A stretch of 64,000 nt of DNA from NCBI RefSeq assembly GCF_029626035.1, contig NZ_JARUBE010000003.1:5394001-5458000 (forward strand), given 5' to 3'. The position numbers and the translations under genes were made by a program. The notes beneath the pieces are model-generated. The model saw only the letters and a program-made list of their open reading frames with translations, was not told where the DNA came from and searched no databases. The DNA is from Micromonospora sp. WMMD980. Its GTDB lineage: Bacteria; Actinomycetota; Actinomycetes; Mycobacteriales; Micromonosporaceae. Shown here one piece after another: positions 27,219-35,939 of this stretch (position 1 is the first letter of the stretch; the number at the start of each line of letters is the position of its first letter).

Positions 27219-28787
27219 CTAGTAGCCGCGCCACTCCTCGCGCGCGTACTCCAGCACCCTGGGCTGCAACAACGTCGAGGCGGGCACGTCGGCCCGGCCC
27301 CGGTCGGCGGGGAACGTGGCGGCGGCGGCGAGCACCTCCGGGGTGAGGAAGCGCAGCGGCGGCGCGTCGGTGGGCAGCGCCAGCTCGGGCGCGCTGCCGC
27401 CGGGCGCGGCGAGCACGAAGCCCCAGTCGCCGAAGCTCGGCACGTCGACGTGGTAGGGCACGGTGGCGAAGCCCGCCTCCCGCACCGACCGCTCGACCGA
27501 CCAGTACGACCGGGGCGCGAAGTAGGGCGACCCGGACTGCACGACGAGCCGCCCGCCGGGGGCCAGCACCGGACGGATCAGCGAGTAGAACTCGACAGTG
27601 TAGAGCTTCGCGGTGGCCGTCTCGTCCGGGTCGGGCAGGTCGGCGATCACCACGTCGAAGCGGCGCGTGGCGGTTCGCAGCCAGCCGAACGCGTCCAGGT
27701 TGAGCACCCGCACCCGTGGGTCGGTGAGCGACCGGCGGTTCAGGTCGCGCAGTTGCGGCTCGCTGCGGGCCAGCGCGACCACGGCCGGGTCGAGGTCGAC
27801 GAGCGTCACCGACCGCACGTCCGGATATTTCAGGATCTCCCGGGCGGCGAGCCCGTCGCCGGCGCCGAGCACCAGCACGTCCCCGTGCGGCCCGCGCATC
27901 GCCGGATGCACCAGCGCCTCGTGGTAGCGGTATTCGTCGACGGAGCTGAACTGGAGGTCGCCGTTGAGGAACAGCCTCAGGTCGGTGTCGGTGTGGCCGA
28001 CCTCCCGCACCGAACGGGTCAGCACGATCTCCTGGTAGCGGCTGCGCTCGGCGTGCACCACCGGGTCGCGGTAGAGCTGCTGGCGGGCGGTCACCTCGAA
28101 GTCTTGGGCGGTGACCCACGCGTACCCGAGCAGGAGCCCGACCACGACGGAGCCGGCGCACAGGCCCACCCGCGCCCGGCGGCCGAGTTCGTCGCGGAAC
28201 ACGGTGAACACCAGCGCGACGCCGGCGACCGCGTTCACCGCGCCGACCACCAGCGCGCCCTTGAGCTGGCCGAAGACCGGCATCAGCAGGAACGGGAAGG
28301 CCAGCCCGCCGAGCAGCGCGCCGACGTAGTCGGCGGCGAACAGGTCGGCCACCGCGCTGCCGGCGGACTGCTCCCGGATGCGTTGCAGCATCACCATCAG
28401 CAGCGGGATCTCCGCGCCGATCAGCAGGCCGAGCACGAACGCGGTGCCGACGAGCGCCGGGCCGTAGAGGTCGAGCCAGGCGAACGCCGCGTAGAGCCCG
28501 AGCACGCTGAGGCCACCGAGCAGCGCCAGGGTCAGCTCGATCACCGCGAACGCGGCCGCCGCCCGGGACTGCAACGGCTTCGCCACCAGCGCGCCGACGC
28601 CCATCGCGAAGACCATCACGCCGAGCACGATCGACGCCTGGCCGACCGCGTCGCCGATCAGGTAGCTGCCGAGCGCGACGAGCGCCAGCTCGTAGACCAG
28701 GCCGCAGGCCGCGCAGACGAAGACCGCGAGCAGGACCGCCGCGCGGGCGGCGCGCCACCGCGGCCGCGCGGGCACGTCGACGGTCAC
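27219..28787 (-). CDS. Membrane-anchored spermidine-synthase-like aminopropyltransferase
   Basis: The protein has 522 residues and a GTG start. Residues ~1-230 contain seven to eight transmembrane helices (LLAVFVCAACGLVYELALVA first). Residues ~235-500 form the SpeE fold: DPVVHAERSRYQEIVL, VLVLGAGDGLAAREIL (decarboxy-SAM site), VTLVDLDPAVV and FDVVIADLPDPDE, which matches the catalytic DxxDP-type loop. The usual reaction moves an aminopropyl group from decarboxylated SAM to putrescine; for this membrane form the acceptor is unproven. Its GTG overlaps the preceding stop. Seventh-to-last member of a coupled operon running 31627 to 26790. Confidence 0.85.
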   Translation of the reverse strand: MTVDVPARPRWRAARAAVLLAVFVCAACGLVYELALVALGSYLIGDAVGQASIVLGVMVFAMGVGALVAKPLQSRAAAAFAVIELTLALLGGLSVLGLYAAFAWLDLYGPALVGTAFVLGLLIGAEIPLLMVMLQRIREQSAGSAVADLFAADYVGALLGGLAFPFLLMPVFGQLKGALVVGAVNAVAGVALVFTVFRDELGRRARVGLCAGSVVVGLLLGYAWVTAQDFEVTARQQLYRDPVVHAERSRYQEIVLTRSVREVGHTDTDLRLFLNGDLQFSSVDEYRYHEALVHPAMRGPHGDVLVLGAGDGLAAREILKYPDVRSVTLVDLDPAVVALARSEPQLRDLNRRSLTDPRVRVLNLDAFGWLRTATRRFDVVIADLPDPDETATAKLYTVEFYSLIRPVLAPGGRLVVQSGSPYFAPRSYWSVERSVREAGFATVPYHVDVPSFGDWGFVLAAPGGSAPELALPTDAPPLRFLTPEVLAAAATFPADRGRADVPASTLLQPRVLEYAREEWRGY

Positions 28788-29617
28788 GCTTCCTCCCGGG
28801 TACGCCCGGCGACGCCCGCCCCGGGGCGCTGCGCGGTCACCGGTCCCCGAGGCTGCCGACCGCTCCCGCTCGGCGCGCCCGGCGCCGCGCCGCGACCCGG
28901 AGCGGTCGCCCGGCGGCGCTGCCGCACGCCCACCGTGATGAACAGCGCGGCGACCAGCAGCAGGACGGCGGCGGTGAGCAGCCAGCCCCAGCGGTCGCGC
29001 AGCAGGTCGTTGCCGGCGTCCGGCAGCGGGGCCGGCGTGCCGGACGGGGCCGGGGTCGCGGCGGTGGGTGCCGGATCGGCCAGGCCGACCTCGGCGGCGA
29101 GCAGCGGCAGCACGGTGGTCGCCCGGGTGATCGCCCAGCCGGGCTCGTCGACGAACGCGTCCGCGTCCAGCCCGAACCGGCCCAGCCCGGAGGCGATCGG
29201 GTAGAGGTCGGCCCGCTCGATGTCGGGGGAACCGTCGACGCCGATGCTCGCCGAGTCCTGCGACTCGCTGCTGGAGGAGGTGTAGCGGACGACGGCGGAG
29301 ACCTCGATCCAGCGCGGGCAGCGCGGGTCGTCCCGCACCGGCGTCCCGTCGCCCAGGTTGGAGCCGACGCTGATCTCGGTGCTCCAGTCGTAGAGCCGCC
29401 AGCCGTAGCAGACGCCCTGGGCCTCGAACGCCGACGCCAGCAGCGGCACGGTGGCGGTGCGCTGCTCGGTCGTCGGCGCGGGCACGTCGGTGCTCTCGCC
29501 GCCGTTGACGATCCCGATGGCGCAGGGCACGCCGACGAACAGCCCGAGCACGACGGTCCAGACCACCGCCGTACCCCGTTTGTCCTTCGCCTTCGCGGTG
29601 GCGGCAGTCCCGGTCAT
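28784..29617 (-). CDS. Two-helix membrane protein of the SpeE/DUF350 operon
   Basis: A 277-residue protein from the ATG at 29617, which overlaps the DUF350 stop. One N-terminal helix (AVVWTVVLGLFVGVPCAIGI), an extracytoplasmic domain of ~170 residues with CYGWRLYDWSTEIS and a second Cys in DDPRCPRWIEV (possible disulfide), a C-terminal helix (WGWLLTAAVLLLVAALFITV) and a basic tail. No family recognised. The coupling at both ends implies it works with the DUF350 and SpeE-like products. Confidence 0.65.
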   Translation of the reverse strand: MTGTAATAKAKDKRGTAVVWTVVLGLFVGVPCAIGIVNGGESTDVPAPTTEQRTATVPLLASAFEAQGVCYGWRLYDWSTEISVGSNLGDGTPVRDDPRCPRWIEVSAVVRYTSSSSESQDSASIGVDGSPDIERADLYPIASGLGRFGLDADAFVDEPGWAITRATTVLPLLAAEVGLADPAPTAATPAPSGTPAPLPDAGNDLLRDRWGWLLTAAVLLLVAALFITVGVRQRRRATAPGRGAAPGAPSGSGRQPRGPVTAQRPGAGVAGRTREEA

Positions 29618-30039
29618 CAGCTGATCGCGGCGGCGATGATCGCGCCGGTGGCGACGTGCACGGTGGCGGAGATCCAGACCGCCGGGTGCGGCTCCGGGTC
29701 GACCAGCAGCTCGCCGAGCTTGCCCGGGGTGGCCACGTCGAGCAGCACGAACGCCGCCGCCATGATCACCAGGCCGAGGATCCCGTACGCGGCGGCGCCG
29801 ACCAGCCCGAGCGCGAAGTCGTCGTCGCTGGCCACGATCGCGGCGACCACCACGGTGCCGACGCCGAGCAGGTTGGAGGCGAGCAGCAGCGTGGCGTTTC
29901 GGTTTCGACCGGCCCAGATCAGCTCGTGGAGCTTGCCGGGGGTGGCCAGGTCGACGAGGAGGTAACCGACGGCCATCAGGACCACGCCGACCACGCCGTA
30001 GGCGAGGGTGACCAGCAGGTCGGTGACGAGATGCTCCAC
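29617..30039 (-). CDS. DUF350 (YjfL-like) membrane protein
   Basis: A 140-residue membrane protein made of two similar halves, each with two helices: the loop LLVDLATPGKLHEL in the first half recurs as LLDVATPGKLGEL in the second. This internal duplication and the TPGKL motif identify DUF350, a family repeatedly found beside SpeE-like enzymes and DUF4178 proteins in probable envelope-stress loci. Its stop overlaps the next ATG. The molecular role is unknown. Confidence 0.85.
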   Translation of the reverse strand: MEHLVTDLLVTLAYGVVGVVLMAVGYLLVDLATPGKLHELIWAGRNRNATLLLASNLLGVGTVVVAAIVASDDDFALGLVGAAAYGILGLVIMAAAFVLLDVATPGKLGELLVDPEPHPAVWISATVHVATGAIIAAAIS

Positions 30040-30072
30040 AGGGACTACTCCAGGGTGAGGGGGTCGGACGGG

Positions 30073-30498
30073 CTACTTGCCGGCACCGGGGCCGCCGCCC
30101 CGGACGGTGCTGCCTCGGCCCCAGCCCCAGCTGTTGCCGACGACGCCGTGGTAGCGGGGATAGGCGGTTCGCATCCGTTCCAGCAGGATCACCGAGCCGA
30201 CGGCGAGCGGGAGGATCACCACCGAGTCGTCGTCGTAGCGCAGGTAGACGCCGCTGCCGTCGACGTACTGGTCGGCCGGCTGCCAGGTGTCGGTGATCTC
30301 CTTCGAGACCTGGCTGGGCGACTTGTTCGAGGTGTACGCGACCGCCTGCGAGCCGATGTCCCGCCCGGACGCGCGGGAGAAGTGGTCCTGCACGTAGCCG
30401 CGGGGCGAGAAGTTGCCGTAGAAGATCGCGAAGGCGGCGACCAGGGCGCCGACGACGGCGACCGCCACGCCCACCACGAACCACCGTCGGTACGTCAC
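30073..30498 (-). CDS. DUF4247 family protein
   Basis: A 141-residue protein with a single N-terminal anchor (FVVGVAVAVVGALVAAFAIFY) and an exported domain of ~110 residues: YVQDHFSRASGRDIGSQAVAY, then YVDGSGVYLRYDDDSVVIL and a Gly-rich end. This pattern fits DUF4247. ATG 30498 overlaps the stop of the DUF2617 gene. Function unknown; context places it at the outer face of the membrane within the DUF4178-SpeE operon. Confidence 0.75.
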   Translation of the reverse strand: MTYRRWFVVGVAVAVVGALVAAFAIFYGNFSPRGYVQDHFSRASGRDIGSQAVAYTSNKSPSQVSKEITDTWQPADQYVDGSGVYLRYDDDSVVILPLAVGSVILLERMRTAYPRYHGVVGNSWGWGRGSTVRGGGPGAGK

Positions 30499-30995
30499 AG
30501 CTCCTCCACCACCGTCTCGGTCAGGACCAGCTCGTTGGTCTGCGGGTAGGCGTGCCAGGTGCGCCAGGCGACCGCGCCGTCCGGCGGGTCGGGCGCGACG
30601 GCGAGCGCGGTGACCGCGTCCTCGTCGCCGGGGAACACGCCGACCAGCGCGTACGGGTCGCCGGCCAGCTCGGCGCGGAGCGCCGCGACCCGGCCGCGCA
30701 GGCCGTCGCCGGCCGGCCGGAGCACGGTGGCGGTGAAGCGGTAGCCGGCGGCCACGTCGTGCAGGCTGTCCGGCAGGTGCGGCCGGCGGCCGGGCAGGCA
30801 GGCGACCGTCTCGGTCAGCGCGCCGGCGACGACCTGGTGGGAGGCGCCCAGCAGGCGCAACCGCAGCCGTGGCCGGCCGGGCAGGTCGAGATCGCGGACG
30901 GCGAGCGCGGGCAGCTCCGGGCCGCCGAGGGTCAGGCTCAGGTCGGCGGCGCGGCTGTCGACGTAGGGGGTCTGAAGGGCGACGAGCACGCTCAC
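30495..30995 (-). CDS. DUF2617 family protein
   Basis: A 166-residue soluble protein matching DUF2617: LGASHQVVAGALTETVAC near residue 50, YRFTATVLRP, and a C-terminal WRTWHAYPQTNELVLTET. It overlaps its neighbours by four bases on both sides (30992-30995 and 30495-30498), so it is translated as part of a chain. No biochemical role is known for the family. Confidence 0.78.
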   Translation of the reverse strand: MSVLVALQTPYVDSRAADLSLTLGGPELPALAVRDLDLPGRPRLRLRLLGASHQVVAGALTETVACLPGRRPHLPDSLHDVAAGYRFTATVLRPAGDGLRGRVAALRAELAGDPYALVGVFPGDEDAVTALAVAPDPPDGAVAWRTWHAYPQTNELVLTETVVEEL

Positions 30996-31627
30996 TTCAC
31001 CTGGTCCGGGCCGCCCTGCGGGTAGATCATCACCTCGGCGCGGCGCAGTTCCTCACCGAGGTTCACCTCCCAGCCGGCCTCGCCGTACGCCTCGAACGAC
31101 AGCCGGGCCCCGCCGGGCGCCTGGTAGTCGTGGTAGCGCATGGTGCCGCGCGGGTCGAGGCCGGTGCCCTCGGTGGCGGTGTAGCGGGCCTGGCCGGACT
31201 CGTCCCAGTTGTAGCGCCGGCCGCCGATCTCCAACGTGGGCGCGCCCGGCGTGATCGTGGCCCCCGGCTCGCTGGCCCAGAGCACCATCTCCAGGTCCGG
31301 CTCCGCCTCGACGGAGAGCCAGCGCTTCACCCCGCCCGCGTCGTCGAGCAGGTGCTCCGACCAGCTCCAGCCGCCCTCGACCAGGTGCACCGAGCCGCGC
31401 ACGGTGTAGGGCACCGAGCGGATCTCGACGATGTCGCCGGGCTTGAGCGCGCGCGGGTCGCCGCGCAACGCGTCCGCGTCGGATTCCCGGAACGGGTCAC
31501 CGGGGGCCGCCGCCTTCGGGCGGGACGTCGAGCGGGACCTGCGCAGCGCGAGCACCGCGACCACCACACCGGCCGCCCCGAGCAGACACCCCAGCGTGGC
31601 CACCACGTACGCCACCGAACCGTTCAT
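30992..31627 (-). CDS. DUF4178 family protein
   Basis: A 211-residue first gene of the operon (ATG 31627). The N-terminal helix (VAYVVATLGCLLGAAGVVVAVLAL) is followed by a cytosolic-looking DUF4178 beta domain: LKPGDIVEIRSVPYTVRGSV, then WSWSEHLLDD, WLSVE and RYHDY. The domain is associated in many genomes with DUF350 and SpeE-like genes. It may scaffold a membrane complex (inference). A small hairpin at 31634-31657 overlaps its ribosome binding site. Confidence 0.8.
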   Translation of the reverse strand: MNGSVAYVVATLGCLLGAAGVVVAVLALRRSRSTSRPKAAAPGDPFRESDADALRGDPRALKPGDIVEIRSVPYTVRGSVHLVEGGWSWSEHLLDDAGGVKRWLSVEAEPDLEMVLWASEPGATITPGAPTLEIGGRRYNWDESGQARYTATEGTGLDPRGTMRYHDYQAPGGARLSFEAYGEAGWEVNLGEELRRAEVMIYPQGGPDQVK

Positions 31628-31633
31628 GACCGC

Positions 31634-31657
31634 CTCCCCCAACGTGCATTGGCGGAG
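31634..31657 (-). promoter_or_regulatory. Small hairpin over the DUF4178 ribosome binding site
   Basis: CTCCCCCAA (31634-31642) and TTGGCGGAG (31649-31657) form a 9-bp stem with one mismatch and a 6-nt loop. In the transcript the Shine-Dalgarno GGGGGAG is one strand of the stem, 7-8 nt before the ATG of the operon's first gene. Confidence 0.4.
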
Positions 31658-31719
31658 ACGGTAACAACCCCGCGCACCTTGCCCGAAGTGCTGTTCGCTG
31701 AGTGTGTGGTCAGCTACGG

Positions 31720-32085
31720 TCAGCCGCCGGTGAGACGCTCGGCGGCGTACTCGCGCAGCGTCGTCCGGCCCATCACGCACCCGCTGAACGTGGTGAACTC
31801 GCCGTCGTCGTCGCGCAGCCGCTCCCAGGCGTTCCGCCCGGCCTCCGGGTCGACCGCCTCCAGCAGCGTCGCCGCGTACGCCTTCCCGGCGGGCGTGCCC
31901 TTCTTCAGCAACCGCTCGACGCGCTTCCGGGCCGCCTCCGGGTGCTCGCGCAACTCCTGCTCCAGCACCCGGTACGCCTCGGTCGCGGGCAGGATCTGCC
32001 CCGCGAACCCGACCCCGCCGAAGGCCAGGGTGTCCGCGTCGTCGAGCGCCCGCGCCGCCTGGTCCAGTTCCCGCTTCCCGCTCAT
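31720..32085 (-). CDS. Conserved hypothetical helical protein
   Basis: A 121-residue, mostly alpha-helical soluble protein. Pairs of helices such as AYRVLEQELREHPEAARKRVERLL and AGKAYAATLLEAVDPEAGRNAWERL suggest a HEAT-like repeat, and it ends in TTLREYAAERLTGG. No named family recognised. It lies alone between clpB and the DUF4178 operon, in the same direction as both. Confidence 0.55.
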   Translation of the reverse strand: MSGKRELDQAARALDDADTLAFGGVGFAGQILPATEAYRVLEQELREHPEAARKRVERLLKKGTPAGKAYAATLLEAVDPEAGRNAWERLRDDDGEFTTFSGCVMGRTTLREYAAERLTGG

Positions 32086-32153
32086 ACCCCACTATGTGCC
32101 CACCCCACCCCCTCCTCACCCCTCTGCCCACCCCCACGCCCCCGCCCGGCAGG

Positions 32154-32185
32154 GTGCAGGCCCGGCCGGAGGGCCGGGCCTGCAC
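32154..32185 (-). terminator. clpB terminator
   Basis: GTGCAGGCCCGGCC at 32154-32167 pairs perfectly with 32172-32185 (14 bp, GGAG loop), 13 bases beyond the clpB stop. Confidence 0.85.
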
Positions 32186-32198
32186 GGGGAGAAGCGGG

Positions 32199-34790
32199 TC
32201 AGGCAGAGGTGACCGTCAGGGCGTCCTTGGTGTCGGCGAGGTCGACCTGGACCGTGTCGCCGTCGCGGATCTCGCCGGCCAGCAGCGCCTTGGCGAGGCG
32301 GTCGCCGATGGCGGACTGCACCAGGCGGCGCAGCGGGCGGGCGCCGTAGATCGGGTCGTACCCGTGCTCGGCCAGCCAGGTGCGGGCCGTGTCGGTGATG
32401 TCCAGGCCCAGCCGGCGGTCGGCCAGCCGGCGCCGCAGCCGGTCGAGCTGGATGTCGACGATCGCCCGCAGGTCGGCGCCCTGGAGCGCGGCGAACACCA
32501 CGATGTCGTCGAGCCGGTTGAGGAATTCCGGCTTGAAGTGCGACCGGACCGTCGCGAGCACACCCTCGCGCCGCTCGTCCTCGGTCAGCGTCAGGTCGCT
32601 GATCACCGACGAGCCGAGGTTCGAGGTGAGGACCAGGATCGCGTTGCGGAAGTCCACGGTGCGGCCCTGACCGTCGGTGAGCCGACCGTCATCGAGCACC
32701 TGGAGCAGCACGTCGAAGACGTCCGGGTGGGCCTTCTCCACCTCGTCCAGCAGGATCACCGAGTAGGGCCGGCGGCGCACCGCCTCGGTGAGCTGGCCGC
32801 CCTCGGAGTAGCCGACGTAACCGGGCGGGGCGCCGACCAACCGGGCCACGGAGTGCTTCTCGCCGTACTCGCTCATGTCGATGCGGACCATGGCCCGCTC
32901 GTCGTCGAAGAGGAACTCGGCGAGCGCCTTGGCCAGCTCGGTCTTGCCGACACCGGTCGGGCCGAGGAAGAGGAAGCTGCCGGTCGGGCGGTCCGGGTCG
33001 GCGACGCCGGCCCGGGCGCGGCGGACCGCGTCGGAGACCGCGCCGACCGCCTCGGCCTGGCCGACCACCCGGGAGCCGAGCGACTCCTCCATCCGCAGCA
33101 GCTTGGCGGTCTCGCCCTCCAGCAGCCGGCCGGCCGGGATGCCGGTCCAGGAGGCGACCACGGCGGCGATGTCGTCCGACCCGACCTCCTCCTTGAGCAT
33201 CGCGCCGTCGGCCTGGAGCCGGGCCAGCTCCTCCTCCGCCTGCTTCAGCTCGCCCTGGAGCGCGGGGATCCGGCCGTACCGCAGCTCGGCGGCGCGTTCC
33301 AGCTCGCCGTCCCGCTCGGCCCGCTCGGCCTCGCCGCCCAGGCGCTCCAGCTCCTCCTTCGCGGTGGAGAGCTTGGTGATGTGGCTCTTCTCGGTCTGCC
33401 AGCGCTCGGAGAGCGCGGTGAGCTGCTCGCGCTTGTCGGCCAACTCCTTGCGCAGCCGCTCCAGCCGCTCGGCGGACGCGGCGTCGGGCTCCTTGGCCAG
33501 CGCCATCTCCTCGATCTCGAGCCGGCGCACCGCCCGCTCGATCTCGTCCACCTCGACCGGCCGCGAGTCGATCTCCATCCGCAGCCGGGACGCGGACTCG
33601 TCGACCAGGTCGATCGCCTTGTCCGGCAGGAACCGGTCGGTGATGTAACGGTCGGAGAGCGCGGCGGCGGCGACCAGCGCGGCGTCGGTGATCCGCACGC
33701 CGTGGTGCACCTCGTAGCGCTCCTTGAGCCCGCGCAGGATGCCGATGGTGTCCTCGATGGTCGGCTCGCCGACCAGCACCGGCTGGAAGCGGCGCTCCAG
33801 CGCCGGGTCCTTCTCGATATGCTCGCGGTATTCGTCGAGCGTGGTCGCGCCGACCATCCGCAGCTCGCCACGGGCCAGCATCGGCTTGAGCATGTTGCCG
33901 GCGTCCATCGAGCCCTCGCCCTTGCCGGCACCGACCACGGTGTGCAACTCGTCGAGGAACGTGATGACCTGACCGTCGGAGTTCTTGATCTCCTCCAGGA
34001 CGGACTTCAGCCGCTCCTCGAACTGCCCCCGGTAGGACGCGCCGGCCACCATGGCGCCGAGGTCGAGCGAGACGAGCTTCTTGTCCCGCAGCGACTCCGG
34101 CACGTCGCCGGCCACGATCCGCTGGGCCAGGCCCTCGACGATGGCGGTCTTGCCGACGCCCGGCTCGCCGATCAGCACCGGGTTGTTCTTGGTGCGCCGG
34201 GACAGCACCTGGATCACCCGGCGGATCTCCGAGTCCCGACCGATCACCGGGTCGATCTTGCCGTCGCGGGCGCTGGTGGTCAGGTCGACGCCGTACTTGG
34301 CCAGCGCCTGGTAGGTCTGCTCCGGGTCGGCCGTGGTCACCCGCCGGTCCCCGCCCCGAACGGTGGGGAACGCGGCGACCAGGTTCTCCTCGGTGGCACC
34401 GGCGTTCTTCAACGCGACCGAGACCGCGCCGCCGACCTGGGCGAGCCCGGCCAGCAGGTGCTCGGTGGAGGTGTATTCGTCGCCCAGCGGCCGGGCGATC
34501 TGCTCGGCGGCGCCGATGGCGTTGACGAACTCCCGGGCCAGGGTCGGCTCGGCGAGGCTGGACCCGCGCGCCGCCGGCAGCGCGTCGACCGAGCGCAGCG
34601 CGACCCGGCGCAGCTCGGCCGGGTCGGCCCCGACCGCGCGCAGCAGGCCGGCGGCGGTCGAGCCGTCGGTGTCCAGCAGCGACAGCAGCAGGTGCCAGGG
34701 CTCCACGGTGGCGTGACCGCGCTGGTTCGCCAGCGCGACGGCACCGGTGATGGTCTCGCGGCTCTTGGTGGTGAGACGTTCCGTGTTCAT
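32199..34790 (-). CDS. clpB: ATP-dependent disaggregase ClpB
   Basis: An 863-residue Hsp100 protein that threads aggregated proteins through a hexameric pore together with DnaK. It has the N-domain with two Clp-N repeats, NBD1 with Walker [11 protein letters not shown] and the pore motif [11 protein letters not shown], the coiled-coil middle domain ([19 protein letters not shown]), and NBD2 with [10 protein letters not shown] and the [12 protein letters not shown] block. The ATG at 34790 gives the normal length; the frame is open further upstream but not homologous. A HAIR-like motif 47 bp upstream puts it under HspR. Confidence 0.96.
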   Translation of the reverse strand: MNTERLTTKSRETITGAVALANQRGHATVEPWHLLLSLLDTDGSTAAGLLRAVGADPAELRRVALRSVDALPAARGSSLAEPTLAREFVNAIGAAEQIARPLGDEYTSTEHLLAGLAQVGGAVSVALKNAGATEENLVAAFPTVRGGDRRVTTADPEQTYQALAKYGVDLTTSARDGKIDPVIGRDSEIRRVIQVLSRRTKNNPVLIGEPGVGKTAIVEGLAQRIVAGDVPESLRDKKLVSLDLGAMVAGASYRGQFEERLKSVLEEIKNSDGQVITFLDELHTVVGAGKGEGSMDAGNMLKPMLARGELRMVGATTLDEYREHIEKDPALERRFQPVLVGEPTIEDTIGILRGLKERYEVHHGVRITDAALVAAAALSDRYITDRFLPDKAIDLVDESASRLRMEIDSRPVEVDEIERAVRRLEIEEMALAKEPDAASAERLERLRKELADKREQLTALSERWQTEKSHITKLSTAKEELERLGGEAERAERDGELERAAELRYGRIPALQGELKQAEEELARLQADGAMLKEEVGSDDIAAVVASWTGIPAGRLLEGETAKLLRMEESLGSRVVGQAEAVGAVSDAVRRARAGVADPDRPTGSFLFLGPTGVGKTELAKALAEFLFDDERAMVRIDMSEYGEKHSVARLVGAPPGYVGYSEGGQLTEAVRRRPYSVILLDEVEKAHPDVFDVLLQVLDDGRLTDGQGRTVDFRNAILVLTSNLGSSVISDLTLTEDERREGVLATVRSHFKPEFLNRLDDIVVFAALQGADLRAIVDIQLDRLRRRLADRRLGLDITDTARTWLAEHGYDPIYGARPLRRLVQSAIGDRLAKALLAGEIRDGDTVQVDLADTKDALTVTSA

Positions 34791-34836
34791 GGGCTCCCCC
34801 GGGATCGGCGTGTCCACTGGGAACGACACAACCAGA

Positions 34837-34857
34837 CTTGAGTCTATTCCGCTCAAC
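34837..34857 (-). promoter_or_regulatory. HAIR-like HspR operator of clpB
   Basis: CTTGAGT, seven bases, GCTCAAC: 7/7 and 5/7 matches to the HAIR consensus CTTGAGT-N7-ACTCAAG. It is 47 bp upstream of the clpB ATG. Confidence 0.8.
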
Positions 34858-34876
34858 TCTGTCGGTGTGACCCGGG

Positions 34877-35140
34877 TCACTTTCTGGACGGGCCGGGCAG
34901 GCGCGCGGTGCAGGGCGTGACGTGGTCGGCGCGTAACACACAGCGCCGGCCGCCGTCGAGCCTGCGGTCGCAGAACACCCAGTGGCGCACGCACTGCTCG
35001 TCCTCGGCCGAGACGGTGATCCCGCCCAACTCGACCACCGCCAGGAACCCCAGCGCCCAACCGGCGGTACGACCGAGGATCTTCGCCCGCGCCAGGTCCG
35101 CCGCCCGCACCGGCAGGTGGATCACGTATCGCCCGGTCAC
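34877..35140 (-). CDS. Conserved hypothetical protein
   Basis: The protein is 87 residues from the GTG at 35140, which overlaps the previous stop (GTGA). It reads VTGRYVIHLPVRAADLARAK at its start, has a hydrophobic stretch GWALGFLAVVELGGITVS, and four Cys in the C-terminal half (CVRHW, FCDRR, RRCVLR, PCTAR) that could bind metal. Coupled to the DivIVA-like gene. No family recognised. Confidence 0.55.
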   Translation of the reverse strand: MTGRYVIHLPVRAADLARAKILGRTAGWALGFLAVVELGGITVSAEDEQCVRHWVFCDRRLDGGRRCVLRADHVTPCTARLPGPSRK

Positions 35141-35454
35141 GGCCGACAGGCCAGGTCGCGCATCGTGGGCGCCCGCCGGGACCGCCACTCCCGCAACGCG
35201 CCCTTGATCCGGGCCGCCTCGTCCCGGCTGCGGACCACCTCGGCGTACGCGGCGGCGAGATCCCCGGCGACGCGATCGAGGAACGCGGCGACCTCGGCCG
35301 GGTCCGGCCCCCGGCGGCGCGTCCGGAAGCTACGGCCCCGCACCTGCCAGGGCCGCAGCGGGAGGTAAGACGTGGAGCGGTGGGCACCGGGCGGCGCGAC
35401 GTTGGACGGACCGACGTCCCGCCGCCGGGCACGGATTCGCACGAGGTCGCGCAC
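35137..35454 (-). CDS. DivIVA-like short protein
   Basis: The protein is 105 residues from the GTG at 35454, chosen because GAAGGGA precedes it by 8 nt. After a basic N-terminus, the segment VRGRSFRTRRRGPDPAEVAAFLDRV followed by a long helix with DLAAAYAEVVRSRDEAARIK resembles the DivIVA N-terminal motif (membrane-binding turn plus coiled coil). It is far shorter than DivIVA/Wag31 itself. It may be a polar-growth accessory protein (inference). Confidence 0.5.
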   Translation of the reverse strand: MRDLVRIRARRRDVGPSNVAPPGAHRSTSYLPLRPWQVRGRSFRTRRRGPDPAEVAAFLDRVAGDLAAAYAEVVRSRDEAARIKGALREWRSRRAPTMRDLACRP

Positions 35455-35558
35455 GACGCTTATCCCTTCTCGCGGGGCGGGGGTCGGGACGAGCCTCGGG
35501 GACGCCCGTCCCGACCCGGGGAAGCGCTCCAAGTGCCACCCGGGAGCGTTCACGAGCA

Positions 35559-35584
35559 ACCTACAATCGGTACCGGTTGCAGGT
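35559..35584. promoter_or_regulatory. 26-bp near-perfect palindrome, candidate GntR operator
   Basis: It is centred on GGTACC, with halves ACCTACAATCGGT and ACCGGTTGCAGGT; 11 of 13 positions are symmetric. It lies 75 bp upstream of the small GntR-type gene and 105 bp from the divergent DivIVA-like gene. Confidence 0.6.
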
Positions 35585-35659
35585 CAACGACCAACCCACG
35601 ATTGCTTGAGGTCGGAGGTGGAGACGTGGTCGAATGGGCATGCCACCCGGGGAGTGTGT

Positions 35660-35878
35660 ATGCCCAAGCAGCAGTACCAGATGCTCGCAGACGAGATGAA
35701 GAGCAAGATCGATTCGGGAGAGTGGCCGCCCGGCCACAAGCTGCCGAGCCGCGCTCAGCTGTGCAAGGAGCACGGCGTCTCCGACACCGTGGTCGGCAAG
35801 GCGATGATGATCCTTCGCGCGACCGGCCTCACCGAGACGCTCGAAGGCGTCGGCGTGTTCGTCGCCGACCCCAAGTAG
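35660..35878 (+). CDS. Minimal GntR-type DNA-binding protein
   Basis: The 72-residue product consists almost only of a GntR winged helix: YQMLADEMKSKIDSGEWPPG, KLPSRAQLCKEHGVSDTVV (recognition helix) and ATGLTETLEGVGVFVADP (wing). It lacks any effector domain, like short GntR repressors in actinomycetes and their plasmids. The ATG at 35660 follows GGGGAG. A strong palindrome lies upstream, suggesting autoregulation. It is followed 61 bp later by the antiporter pair, a possible target. Confidence 0.8.
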   Translation: MPKQQYQMLADEMKSKIDSGEWPPGHKLPSRAQLCKEHGVSDTVVGKAMMILRATGLTETLEGVGVFVADPK

Positions 35879-35939
35879 GCGAGCCGGAGCCGACGCCGCC
35901 GCCAACCAGTACATGTCCGGCAGAGGTAGCCTCACCGGC

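Noticed and set aside
32094..34841. A 915-codon open frame antisense to clpB
   Set aside because: Long antisense frames are expected opposite high-GC3 genes; clpB on the other strand has full homology motifs and a HAIR operator.
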